Assembly (NCBI GenBank): GCA_017506865.1
Contig: JAFCMP010000401.1
Coordinates: forward strand, 124,001-188,000
Direction of reading: 5' to 3'
From: Tribonema minus
Lineage: Eukaryota > Sar > Xanthophyceae > Tribonematales > Tribonemataceae
DNA length: 64,000 bases
Position 1 is the stretch's first letter. Every line of letters begins with the position of its first letter. The notes beneath the pieces were generated by a model. The model was given only the letters and a program-made list of their open reading frames with translations, was not told the DNA's origin and did not search any database. The translations under genes were made by a program, and so were the position numbers. Positions 1 to 15,482 of the stretch are shown here, one piece after another.

Positions 1-58
1 TGAAACGCACGAGCGCTCGCCCCCCCCAACGACACGCGTGCAACTACATGGCACGCAC

Positions 59-4667
<4,609 letters not shown>

Positions 4668-5819
4668 CTGCGCGCGCGGAGAAGGGGGGTATGGGGTATG
4701 GTATTTTCAATGGGTATGCTAGGTATGGTATCGATTGGTATGTGTAGTTGGTGGGGGTGCCGTTGCTGCGCCTGCGGGTGGTGGGTGCGCTGCTGGCATA
4801 GGCTGCCAGTTCTGAGGGATGGAGGGGAAGGGGTTCTGCAGTGGCAATGGGTTGCGGGTCGGCAGCCGCGCGCATTGGGCGTCGCCAAGAACCACGGGGT
4901 GCTTGCAGATAGAAAGTGGCGGCCCAGCGCAACGCAGGGTGGGGGGTATTCTAGAAGCAGTTGTCTTTGTTGAATCAAGAGATGATGCGTGCAGTGCATG
5001 CAGGTGACATGCGGCTCAGTCATCGCCATCCTCGCCATCAAATGTGATCCTGCTCTAGCACAGAGGCCGATGCGGCGCCAGTTGGCATAAAGTGACAATC
5101 TGTGTGTGGGGGGTATCGTGTTGCATACTGTTTTAAATCCCAATTCAAGTTGCAAACCCGTGGCTGGCGCAGTGGGATTTATGGCATTGACGCTTCGTTT
5201 TGTTGACGTTTGTGAATGTACAGCACATGTGCACAGTACGCACACGTACGCTTCTGCTCGACTCTGTTCCTCATCACGGAACACGGCAGTCAAACCCGCA
5301 CATAACAGCATGTTCTACATGAATTGCTTCTGCGACAAGTGCTACACAACCCTGTGCTGGTCAGGCCGTGTCCCACAATCAAATGAAGGGTAAGCATGTG
5401 TCAGTTCTGCTCTCAGAGTAACCGTCGCAAATTACATGACATGGCGTTCTGTTGCATCAGCGTGCTTGCGCTTCTCAGGCAGAACCTCCAGGTCAGCCCC
5501 TGTTATAAAGCACCAGTGCACCAGCATCAGTGCATCAGCCAGTATACATGTTTGCAAACCAAGATGACAAGTGTCAGAGAACAGCGTGCTCGCCCACAAC
5601 TAACTGCCGACGACATTATGTCGCGTGCCAGCTGCCGTTGCGCAATAAGAGGTGCACGTCTAAGCTCCCTGAGATGAACATGATGTTGCAATGATGATGG
5701 CAGTCTGGCAGTCAGGGCGCAGCCGAAGAGAGGGGCTTGACACATGACGCGCTCTGGTCACATGCGCACGGAAGGCAAACAGAAAACGCAATTGCAACGG
5801 AACACCACAGCACCAACAC
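4668..5819. other. Region between recognised cyclase exons and the small unknown gene
   Basis: The missing N-terminal exon and promoter of the cyclase gene should lie here on the minus strand. The reading frame of exon 4667-4373 stays open up to 5311, but the added residues look non-coding (His, Pro and Cys rich, no family similarity), so I did not extend the gene. A short run of repeated ggtat motifs lies at 4686-4742. Confidence 0.4.
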
Positions 5820-6375
5820 TTACAATGTGTTGAGCAAAAACTTGAGCTGCGCCTTGACTTCCTCTGGCAGCGTCTGCCAAGTCTGCAGCGGGCAGCAGGG
5901 TGGCAGCAACAGCGCGACATCGAGGCGGCGTACGTCAGCCCATGCATGAAGGCATGTCGGAAGCACGGCGTGTGCTGCGCACACACACCGCCGCTGCCAG
6001 GCCCGCGTTTGCAGAACAGGAGAGGGGGAGTTTGCAAAGCAATGCCAAGCTTGCGCGGTCTTGACTCACCGTCAAAACCTCGTAAACACTCTTTTTACAT
6101 GAGGTATCCAGCCCCTTTCCGGCCTCCAGCATTTGCATCAGCTGCTCGATGATCGCAGCATTCGATCCCGCCGGAGCCACAGCGGAGGTAGTGCTGGACG
6201 CCGGAGGACCGTCCAGAGGAGCCCGCGCCATCGCCATCTCCTTGCTGGCGAGGGCGTCGACGCCTTTCACGCTGCTCCGGCCAGGGGTGCCGCACCGCAG
6301 AGCTCCCTCCACTGCCAGGCTCTCCGGCGAAGTGGAGTCCATGGGTTTGCCGTATTCCCATTTGCGAGGGTCCAT
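5820..6375 (-). CDS. Small two-exon protein of unknown function, 122 residues
   Basis: Exon 1 (6375-6070) begins MDPRKWEYGKPMDS and ends ...SVYEVLT at a perfect GTGAGT donor. Exon 2 (5882-5820) follows a CTGCAG acceptor, keeps phase 0, reads TWQTLPEEVKAQLKFLLNTL and stops at TAA. The middle is Ala/Ser/Pro rich and likely disordered. The C-terminal 40 residues, which include AAIIEQLMQMLEAGKGLD followed by the exon 2 segment, look helical and amphipathic, as in a small subunit or adaptor. I do not recognise the family. The start codon is the first Met of the open frame. The next gene on the same strand (cyclase) lies downstream, so these two are head to tail. Confidence 0.6.
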
Positions 6376-7264
6376 GGCTACTGCTTGCTTGCTGGGAGAA
6401 AGAGAGCGGTGGCGGTGTGGCTGCAGGGCTAATGTTCGTGACCCTTCCGCGAATAGAGGGCCCCCAAATTCGGCTCATCAATCTCAGGCTGGCCACGTCA
6501 CGAGAAAGAGCCGCGGGTACATACTGTATGTACGCCTGTGTGCTGATAGCTGGTTGGCGCTTGTGCATCACCTTCAAGCGTGTCTAGCAAACCCTACACG
6601 TGGAGTGGCAATCATAAGATCAGCACCATAGTGGAGTGGTCTGTGATGCACCACGATTTCGAAGTTCCTTCATGTCCAGCCTCCAATGATGTACAGAAGA
6701 GTATGCTGCTGCACATGGTGAATGCACCCATGCATCGGGCCATTGCATCCTCATAGCCTAGTGCTCTTGGATTTGCGTTGACCCTGTTTACTTTGAAGTA
6801 TGCTACCAATGTAAGAGAAATATACACTGTTTCTCGCACTTGGTGACGCACCCGCGCGTCCACGAGCCTCAGAGTGTACACAAATGTCACCACTAGCGTA
6901 TGAGGTAATCCATGCCGTCAGTTGAGTTCAGATCTGAGCCTAGCTGCTGGATTGCATGGTTGCGCGCGTGCACATACGCAGTGCCACAAGATCCAGTGTG
7001 CGACAAATTGGACTGATACCAGCCCTCGTGCGTGCACAACACCACCAAATGCTCATCAATTGCCGCACCTCGGTCTTCATCGAATGCCATTCAATGCCAA
7101 GGTTGTCAGATGCGGCGCAGGCCGATGAGCGAGTGCGGCGTTAATGCGCGCAGACTGCAATATCGCAAGCGCTCCACATGTACAGCTAACTGGCAACGCT
7201 CAGCACCGAAAGGCGCCATGACCTACACTGTGGCACTCACTCACTCACTCACTCACTCACTCAC
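6376..7264. other. Intergenic region between the small gene and the DnaJ gene
   Basis: No exon with convincing composition is seen. It should contain the promoter of the small minus-strand gene near 6376-6600 and the 3' region of the DnaJ gene at the right edge. Confidence 0.4.
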
Positions 7265-7275
7265 TCACTCACTCA
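7234..7275. repeat. Tetranucleotide (CACT)n microsatellite
   Basis: About ten copies of cact/actc run from 7234 to 7275. The DnaJ reading frame terminates within the last units (TGA formed by the TGAG repeat on the minus strand), so repeat length would shift where the protein ends. Confidence 0.9.
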
Positions 7276-10200
7276 TACTGCCGGACATGTACGAGTACTG
7301 GCGCATGTCGCCGGCGGGTGTGTCCACAAGTGTGGAACGCTGTGGCACCAATCGCAGCAGACTCCGAAGTGCGTTGGCCATAGCATCACAACGCGCATCA
7401 TCGCACACATAATAAAAACCACCGCCGCGCATGTGGCACTGCGCGAGAACGCGAGAACCTGCTTCAAGTTTCATGTAAACGGCAGAGCACGCGGTTCGCG
7501 CGCGCACGCCGCCGCGACCGCTACGCAGCGGCGCACGTGCCGTCCGCGCCGCAGCTGCCGCCCCCCGCCGCCCCGCTCCCTCCCCCAGGACGGCACGGAT
7601 CTGCGCCTGCTGCGCGGCGCTGAGCGCGCGCGGGAAGACGACGTTGAACTTGATGTGCAGCGCGCCGCGCTCTCGCCCCGCCGCCGCCGCGGCGCGCGCC
7701 GTCAGCGGCATGCCCTCGCCGGCGAGCACGAGGACGTCGCCGGGCGCGGTGACGGCGCCGCCGGCGCCGCGTGACACGCGCACGGCGTGGCCGTCGAGGT
7801 GCACGACGGTCGTCTCGAAGCCCACGAGCGCGTCGACGAGCGGCACATCGAGGTCAAGGAAGAGATCGTCGCCGCGGCGCGTGAAGTCGGGGTGCGGCAG
7901 CGTGGACACGGTGAGCACGAGGTCGCCCGGCTTGTGCCCCGCGGCCTCGTCGGCCATCTCCTCGAAGACGATCTTCTCGCCGTCGCGCGCGCCCCTGCGG
8001 CGGCGGCGGCGCGCAGCAGTGGTCGGGGGCACATCCGGTGAGCACGTGGGCGTCACGGCGTGTACGCAGCGGAGGCAGCGGCGCTTCAGTAGCAGCAGCA
8101 GCAGCGCCGCACGAGGAGCGGCGGCAGCAGTGTGCGCAACTCGCCAACACGTCTTCCTTGCTGTGCATGCAGCTTTCGCAGTGCGTGCCTGGTGTTGCGG
8201 CAAACCAACCGCGCGCTGCCCCGTCGTGACCTGACGGCATCGCCTTGGTGGACTGCGCTGCAAGCTGCGCAACAGCTGCCCTCTTGATAGAATAACGGGC
8301 ACAGCATTGCGCTCGTGCGAGATGTGTGGCGTGGAGCGTCAAGGCAAGTGAGCGCCCTCACATTGCAGCAACGACGGCAGCACGGCGACGTCAGCAGCCG
8401 TGACGTCACAATCATCATGACTGGTGCACGGTGCGGCCCTGCTTGCCCGCCGCCAACTTTGCATGCTCTGCTGGGGCAGTAAACACTGTCATTGAACAGC
8501 ACCGTTGTTGCGCCTCCAGCAGCAGCAGCAGCAGCAGTAGCAGCAGCACCACCACCACCACAACCAGCTGCAGCTGCAGCAGCAGTAGCAGCTGCAGAGG
8601 CATTGGCGGCAGCAGCAGACGCTGCGTGGGTCACTCACTTGTGCAGGTCGACCGTGAGGTCCGCGCCCTCCGGCTCCGTCGCGCCGCGCGGGCACGCCGC
8701 GCAGCGCCGGTTCCAGCAGCGGCCGCGCGCGACGCAGCGGTCGTCGCGCACCTGCATCTGCTGCACGAACCCGGGGCCGAGGCGCTGCGTGCGCACCGCG
8801 AGGCCCGGGCCGTGGCACTCCGGGCACTTGGTCTCGCACTCGCCCGCGCGCAGGCACATGACCTGCGGGCATTCGGGGGGGGGGGGGGGGGGGGGGAGGG
8901 GGCGTCAGGACCTTGCGTGGAACGGGGGGCACAGTTTGGGTACTGGTGGGGGAGGGAGCGCTGGCCTCAATGTGTGTATCGTGCAGGGCGCCGGTGGTAC
9001 TCCTGTCATCAGCAGAGGGGAGTCGAGACTCAGGAGATCGACGCTGCGGGGCCGCTGACCCGCGACTGCTGGGTGCCAGGTGCACAGTCAGAAAGGGCAA
9101 GCGGACGAGGCGGGAGCACCCCTGTACTGCGCCTGAGAGGTTGCACAGCTCCGCGTTGACTATAATCGTGGCGGCAAGTCAGGCGTCGACGCTTCGCGCC
9201 ACGCGACGGCCTTTGCGCGTGGCCGCAGCGAGCGCCGCATGCGTGACGGCATGGACAGTGCGCCAGGGGTCTCCGCGGTCGCATGCGCTGCCGCCGCTGC
9301 GCAGCGGCGCGCCGTCAATCGACCATCGCGGCGCAGTCATGCTGACAAGGGGATCAGTCCGAGACGACAGTTGCACTTGTATGGCAGGCAGAGGTGGTGC
9401 GTACGTGTGGCGAGTTGACGCGCCAATGAGGGTGTGACGTGCCACCATCACTACTTCTATCATTCTCTTGCCCACCCACGGCCTTCGCAAGGGTGCACGC
9501 TGCAGCTGGTGCGCTCATCAACCAACACCGTGATCATGAACAGCGTTACAGTGCACAATGCTCCTGCCATATTACCACTACAACGGTGTGTAGTTTGAAA
9601 ATAGATCATGCAACAGTTATAAGCAAGCGTTCGACGACCGATTTGCTGTAATCGGGACATTGGGTTTGCAGTACGTTGCCAGGTTTTCTGGGCTTTCCTT
9701 TGCGTGGGGTTGTGTTGAACTTCATGTGGTAGTTGATGTTCATTATTGACGTGTGCCAACACCCAGCATGCAAGTCGCCTCACCCACCCCCTGCATCATC
9801 TGAAACACACCAGGATGCTCACTGACTTCACATCGGAACGCTTCGCTTCAGAAAGTGCATGACCATCCACTTCAGAACTCAATGCGCGCGCACGCGCACC
9901 TGGCGCACGAAGTGGACCTCGAACACGTCCCCCGTGTACAGCTGCCGCAGCGACACGCGCAGCGGCAGGTGCACGTCCTTGGTGCGCTGCACCTCGTCCC
10001 GCCGCCGCTGCCCAGGGAACCCAAAGTTGAAGAAGCTGTCAAAGGGGTCGCCCCCGCCCCCGCCCCCCTGCTGCTCCCGCCGCTTCAGCCCCTCCTCGCC
10101 GTAGTTGTCGTAGGTGCTGCGGCGGGTGCAACAGGTGCTGAGTTCTTGTGCTTTGGTGCAATGTTGGCGACTCGTGCCGGGCTGTGATCACTCCCCCCCC

Positions 10201-11456
10201 CCCCCCCCCGTACCTGAACTTCAAGTGAAGGTGTTCGGGGGCGGTCGACGTTGGCCACATTGCGGCGCGGCGAAGACGCAGTCACATATGCGTGTTTGAG
10301 CTGCATGAGCCTTGCAGCAGACACACCCTTGCTGTGCTGCATTACAGCTCATACCATGCGGCTGCTGCACTAGAGGCTGCTGGCTGCCTGCGCAGGTCAG
10401 AGCCACGGCGCAATGCAGGAAACCGCCACCTGCTGCGGCGTTTGTGGTGTGGTACACTACGATGGCGTGAGTGCAAGCATGGCTGGCGCTACACCTTTTA
10501 CAGTTTCTTCATGTTCGACGATGACACTGAGGAAGGGCAGCAGCGTGCATTGCTAAGCGGCACCACGATCCACTCCAACAGCGCCACTGGCAGCAGCGCG
10601 AGACAGTTCAAGCACGCGTGAGATTCTGTAAGCGCAGGTCAGTGCATGCTGCACTGGGGCGCGCCCCGGCTCTGTGCTGGGGAGTGTCACCTCTTGACAC
10701 CTTGGCCGCGCTGGTGCGCAGAGTGTACTGTGCGGTGAGCATGCAGCGAAGAGCGCGCGGAGGCACGACATGACAGCCGGTACCTGCGTTTGTCAGCGTC
10801 CGAGAGAACCTCGTACGCGGTCGCGACCTCCGCAAAGTGCGTGGCGGCGTCCTCGCTGGGGTTCTTGTCAGGGTGGTACTTGAGGGACAGCTTCCGGTAC
10901 GCCTGTGTGTGCGAAATGTGCAGGTCGTGTGCGTGAGGGGAGCGCGAGCTGACATCGCACCAGCTCAATTCTGTGTGATGGAAGCTCACGGGGGCACTTA
11001 TTGAAAGTGTAACGCAGCGCAGGGGTAATAGTATTTTGCCAACGGCGGTGATTTCAAGCGGAATGCAGCGCAGTCATGAGAGTAGTGCACCGCTCTGATT
11101 TGCGAACAGTCGACATGAAGTAACCTACAAAGATTCGAAGCGCCTTCGTGCAAACGGATATGAGCCGCCGCCACTCTGAATGACGCAACAGACAAAAGCA
11201 ACAGTAGTCATGTCATCAGACCTATGTCATCAGACGAAAGTAGTCCGCGATCTTTCGTTTGCACCCCCCGTAACGGGTAGCATGGCAGTTGAGTGCAAAG
11301 AACATGATATACCTTCTTGATGTCGGCCTCCGAGGCTCCTCGTGCTACTCCTAGCACATCGTAATAGTCCTTCCCGCCGCTCACCAGCACCAACAGCGTG
11401 CAGAGCGCCAGCACTACCGATAGCAGCGTGCCCAACATGTTGTTGTACAGAAGCAT
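7265..11456 (-). CDS. ER-lumenal DnaJ (Hsp40) co-chaperone, ERdj3/DNAJB11-like
   Basis: Five exons keep frame: 11456-11313, 10902-10784, 10116-9900, 8862-8639 and 7994-7265. The protein starts with a signal peptide ([19 protein letters not shown]...), then a J domain ([29 protein letters not shown], with the HPD that stimulates Hsp70 ATPase). A Gly-rich linker with [13 protein letters not shown] follows. An abbreviated Cys-rich region ([12 protein letters not shown] and [11 protein letters not shown], eight Cys) and the substrate-binding C-terminal domain ([43 protein letters not shown]) come next. Order and lengths match ERdj3-type proteins that deliver unfolded clients to BiP; Scj1-type proteins are the alternative. 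The open frame continues about 90 residues past the usual end and stops in a microsatellite, so the C-terminus is uncertain and may be spliced away. It is divergent with a small heat-shock gene. Confidence 0.88.
8863..9899 (-). other. DnaJ intron 3 with poly-C tract at the acceptor
   Basis: On the minus strand about twenty C residues (plus-strand G at 8877-8897) end 14 nt before the acceptor at 8863 and probably serve as the polypyrimidine tract. No gene is seen within this 1-kb intron. Confidence 0.6.
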
Positions 11457-11667
11457 CGCTGCACGACGATATTCTCAGTGCATGCCTGGCCCCCTCGCAG
11501 CAGCGCAGGGCCTTGCTGGCTTCCACGCCTCTTCCCAAGACAGATTCAGGCGTCGTAGAGATCGATGTCGAGTACAGTACTCTCTCCGGTTGAAGTTCGC
11601 TCGAGCTGCCACGTGGAGTCCGTTCCTCGTCTGCGCCTCTCTGCAAAACACAACTCTTTTCAGCGCC
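11457..11667. promoter_or_regulatory. Shared intergenic promoter of DnaJ and small heat-shock genes
   Basis: Only 211 bp separate the two divergent start codons. I see no TATA box and no perfect nGAAnnTTCn heat-shock element; the nearest is a compressed GAAGTTC at about 11593. A shared promoter for two chaperones is inferred from position. Confidence 0.45.
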
Positions 11668-12342
11668 ATGGCGCCACTCCGTCTTACAGCACTATGCATG
11701 GCCGTGCTCATTGCTACCCAGAGCCTCGTTCTCGCCAGTCACCCGGCGCGACAGCGATGGCAGAGTAGGAGAGGGGGCTGCTCAGGTTCGTCCTGCTTCA
11801 ATCGCGCCATGTCCCACCAGCACGCCGCCATTACCCAGGCATCGAAGGCATTTGAAGCATTCTTCGGGGAGGCACTGTCGCAAAACGAGGCTGTGACCAC
11901 GGCAGCAACGCCAGCCGCGGCGCGGCCGCACCGTCAACCCGACTACGAAATCACTGAACTGCCTGGGTCTTACCTTATCAACATCGAGCTGCCAGGCTGC
12001 TCCACGGACGACGTCAACATCACCCTTGAGGAGGGCGGCGAGATCCTGCGGATTGATGGCCAGCGTCCTGCTCGCGGCCAGCAGCCCGCAGGCCCGCAGT
12101 TCAGCCGTCGCTTCGAACTCAACAAGGACATCGACGTTTCCCGCACAGGCCCCTCTGGCATCTCAGCCAGCATGGTCCACGGTGTACTTACGGTGTTTTT
12201 GCCCAAGGTGCGTAAGTCCGAGGCAGTGAAGATCCCCATCGAGCGCGCAGAGACAGCTATCGCATCCACGATCGATGAGGATCGTGACGACGTGCCACGT
12301 GGCGAGGCGGAGACCGATTCGGAATTCACCACAGCAGACTAG
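11668..12342 (+). CDS. Small heat-shock protein with signal peptide (Hsp20/alpha-crystallin domain)
   Basis: Intronless, 224 residues. The N-terminus MAPLRLTALCMAVLIATQSLVLA is a clear signal peptide, so the protein enters the secretory route (ER, or plastid via ER). The alpha-crystallin domain runs from about residue 90 to 195: DYEITELPGSYLINIELPG, then ILRIDGQ, FSRRFELNKDID, SASMVHGVLTVFLPK, with the GVL motif near its end in place of the usual GVLTV/I-x-I signature. The tail has KIPIERA, where the IPI resembles the I-x-I motif that binds neighbouring subunits. Such proteins hold unfolding clients in an ATP-independent way. The start chosen is the Met directly before the signal peptide; the open frame extends upstream without coding character. 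Confidence 0.9.
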   Translation: MAPLRLTALCMAVLIATQSLVLASHPARQRWQSRRGGCSGSSCFNRAMSHQHAAITQASKAFEAFFGEALSQNEAVTTAATPAAARPHRQPDYEITELPGSYLINIELPGCSTDDVNITLEEGGEILRIDGQRPARGQQPAGPQFSRRFELNKDIDVSRTGPSGISASMVHGVLTVFLPKVRKSEAVKIPIERAETAIASTIDEDRDDVPRGEAETDSEFTTAD

Positions 12343-13533
12343 ATGAGAGGAAAATGTGTGCGTGTCATCACTCGGTGCATGGCGATCATGTGGTTTGGCC
12401 ATAGGCCGGTCCACACTGAGAGGCAGAAGGATCCACATACATGTGTACAGCATGTGTCGGCTCACAAGACAACACAAAGCGCACGACGACTCAAAGAGCA
12501 TAGCACATTGGTCACAAGGGCGCACAGCTGCCAGTTGAACATGGTTGTTTAGCCGACGGCAGGGACAGATCTGCGGCTGGATGATCTGATGCTACAGCAG
12601 CATCGCTGCCGCACTTCAATGCAATGTGCCACAGTGTGAACCCCATATCGCCCATCACTGCGCCCCGATGCATGCCTACGCGCCTCTCTGCCCTCGCCAT
12701 TGCCTCCCTTGCAGCACCAGTGCCCCTCTGTATAGTTTTTGATGCGCAAATGTCTTCATGTTTTTCTTTTGTCAATACGCGTTCAATTGAGCACAACTAT
12801 GCTTGACTGCTGTATCTCATGTGTGTTTGCGCTGCAGTTATTGCAATGACATGTCCATCGCGCATATGTACTGCAACGCCCGACTCTGTGCACTGCAGTG
12901 AAGTGCTAGGTCATGCAGAATCGCTTTTTGTTTCTTTGATTGTTGTGGGGCTAAGAGGTGGAGCGTTTTCTACAAGAGCATGCATTATCGTGACACCAGG
13001 CGGGTGAACGTCGCTCGCACTCCATCACCGACATGACAGTTCAACTTGAGGGCTTGGCATCAACGATCGCCAAACCATTGTGCGCACAGATATAAAGCAT
13101 TCAAGTTGACTGCTTTGGGTTGAGCACTCCGCCCAATGTGAAGGCAACCAGCAGCAGACACTGGCAGACGCGCAGCTTGCCGCATGTGTGCCCCATGTTT
13201 TCATGCATCACGCTCAAACTCTCAGTGTGTGCGTGATGATAATGTGTCGCGCAACTGCTGGCGGTGCACATGCGTGTACGTGCCAACAGGCCAATGAGAT
13301 CACTTCTCTGCACATGCGTGTACACGCTTGTGAGCTTGAACGCCCCCAAAAAAATGAATAGTGGCAGTTACAACAACTGTTCCGTTTGAATTCGTCCGAC
13401 TTCGGGTCCAAAAAAATCCGAAACCCCGAGTCCGAGTCGGGGTGAAAGATAACGGTGAAAAAAAACGTTGAACACACGTGTGCGGCGGTCAGCGGTGCGA
13501 GGCTGAGCGTGTGAATGGCGCTACTTGTTCCTT
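12343..13533. other. Intergenic region 3' of the small heat-shock gene
   Basis: No supported gene. The GC content is lower than in the exons. A hairpin with 7-bp arms (accccga and tcggggt, loop gtccgag) lies at 13422-13442, close to the left edge of the duplicated repeat block. Confidence 0.4.
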
Positions 13534-14802
13534 TATCAGTCCTGGAGTCCAACATAAGGAGCCACGGGCGGGCAGGCGTACCTTGGGGTCGTGCCCGCCT
13601 CGTCAGTAGTCTGTCCGGTGCACAGCGCGGTGGTGGACCAGAAGCAGCCTTGTTGCGGTGGGAGGCACACCAGCATCGCTTGTGCTGCCTCCGTGAACCG
13701 AGCAGAGTGGGCAGGGCGCTGCACCCCCCCACACTCTTTCCCTTCCCGTTCCTGGCGCGTAGAATCTGTGCAATGCGAGTGCCCAGAGGTACCATGAGAG
13801 AGGCGTCATGGCCTGGACACAGGTGAGTAAGCCGCACAAGCGATGCTCCTTTGGACGTGGGGGGCTAGCCCTGCTCGCCGGCCCAATGGGGCCTGCGCAT
13901 CATAGCTTGCTTTGATGCACTGAAAACGGTCGGCGACTTGTCACCACGACGGAGTCGCGGGAGGAGGCGCAAGTAACCTCCTCTGGGAGGGTGGGAGTTG
14001 CCCACCCTACCCTTCCCGGACCGTCCCCCCACGTCCGAAGCCGCGGGTTCGTATAGACTGCGACACTTAAGTGTGTTGTGCTGGGGCATAGATACCGTCT
14101 CTAGAGCAGCAGGCACACCACAGTTCCGCGCTACAGTGTTCGTGCTGCAGCGCGTGAGTTCTGTGCCGTGTGCGTCGGGTGGGTCCGTGTGCCGAGGAAA
14201 GGAGCATGGGAGAAGGCAGCACTCATGTAGGGCATAAGGGAGAGGCATTCGGGACGGTACGCGGGTGCTGCTCTCTCCCTTGCCCACATGAGAAAAGGAG
14301 CGTTATGAGGAGAAGGCAGCGCTCATGTGGGGCATGTGAGAGGGGCAGAGGGACGGTACGCGGGTGCTGCTCTCTCCCATGGCCCACATGAGCAGCTGTT
14401 GCGCAGCGCAGGAGATGCCGACTGGAGGATACGCAGAGGCCTCTCTGCAAGGCACACAGGACCCCCTCACGCACATAGCACAGAGGTTAGGGTTGGGTCC
14501 CGGAACCGGGATTTCCGGTCGCAGACCGGAAATCCGGTCATCCCGATCCCGATACCGGTCGAGGGAGGTGGCTGAACCGGGATTTGGTGATAAACAGCCT
14601 CAAACTGCCCCCTAGTGACTTGTTGTCACTTCAGCACTACTCTTTCATGTCTCCACAGCATTTATGATCGCTTTGCACCCTCAAACACCACACATCACGT
14701 CACAGGGTTACTTAAACGGTCACCTTGGGGTCCATTGTTGAAAAAGCCCGCCTGTGGCTTGGGTTTGGCTTGTGAGATCGCTGTAGTGTGCAGCCTGGTA
14801 GT

Positions 14803-15410
14803 ATGGCTGACGATGCGAGTAACGCTGAGGTGGGAGCGGTCGACCTGGTGTCTTCTGATCATGAGGACGAGGCTCGCCAGCCTCAAGCGAGGTCCAAAAA
14901 ACGGTCAGCAGCAGGCAAAGCCAAGGCAAAGGAAGACATGGAGGCCAAGTGGCAGCGTCTGACTACTTGGGCGCTGCTAAAGAAGACTACAACGAAGACC
15001 ATGTCGGCAGTGTGGAACGTGGGGCTCACGTTCTACAACTATGCTGATGCCGACATGGTCGAGTACGTTGTCTGTGGGGCGCGCAAGGACACCGTGCAGC
15101 AGTTTAAGAGCCAGCCTCTTTCCTCCCCATTCTGGCCATGTACGAGGGGGAGAAGCTTTCAAACCCTCTGCATTGGTGGCGCGACCACATGGTGCAGTTT
15201 CCGCACCTGTCTAAGCTCGCACACCGTGTGCTTTGTGTCCCTGCCACTTCAGCTCCCTCTGAGCGGCTGTTTTCTGCGGCTGGCTTGACTGCGACTACGC
15301 ACCGCAATCGCCTTGTTGGCGAGGCAGTCACCCTACTGGTGTGGCTTAAGAACGCTTGGGACACAGTCGATGATTGGTGCAAGAAGCAGAAGCAGCGGGC
15401 GGCAGCATGA
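14803..15410 (+). pseudogene. hAT transposase remnant with dimerisation domain
   Basis: An open frame from ATG 14803 (MADDASNAEVGAVDLVSS) encodes an acidic then basic N-terminus and about 70 further residues. The reading then shifts by one base near 15118-15135 into a second frame that contains the conserved hAT C-terminal dimerisation block: LHWWRDH, FPHLSKLA, VPATSAPSERLFSAAG and TTHRNRL. The stop is at 15408-15410. The central RNase H-like catalytic region, several hundred residues in intact members, is missing, so the product cannot transpose DNA. The CTG repeat at 15444-15482 is downstream of the stop. Confidence 0.88.
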
Positions 15411-15443
15411 GCTAGCGTTTTTTTTTGCAGTGGCGCCATGTTG

Positions 15444-15446
15444 CTT

Positions 15447-15482
<36 letters not shown>
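15444..15482. repeat. (CTG)n trinucleotide repeat inside the hAT element
   Basis: Uninterrupted gct/ctg units directly downstream of the transposase remnant. Confidence 0.95.

Noticed and set aside
8431..9159. Plus-strand frame rich in Ser, Thr and Arg near a CAG repeat
   Set aside because: Overlaps DnaJ exon 4 on the opposite strand and a trinucleotide repeat; no domain.
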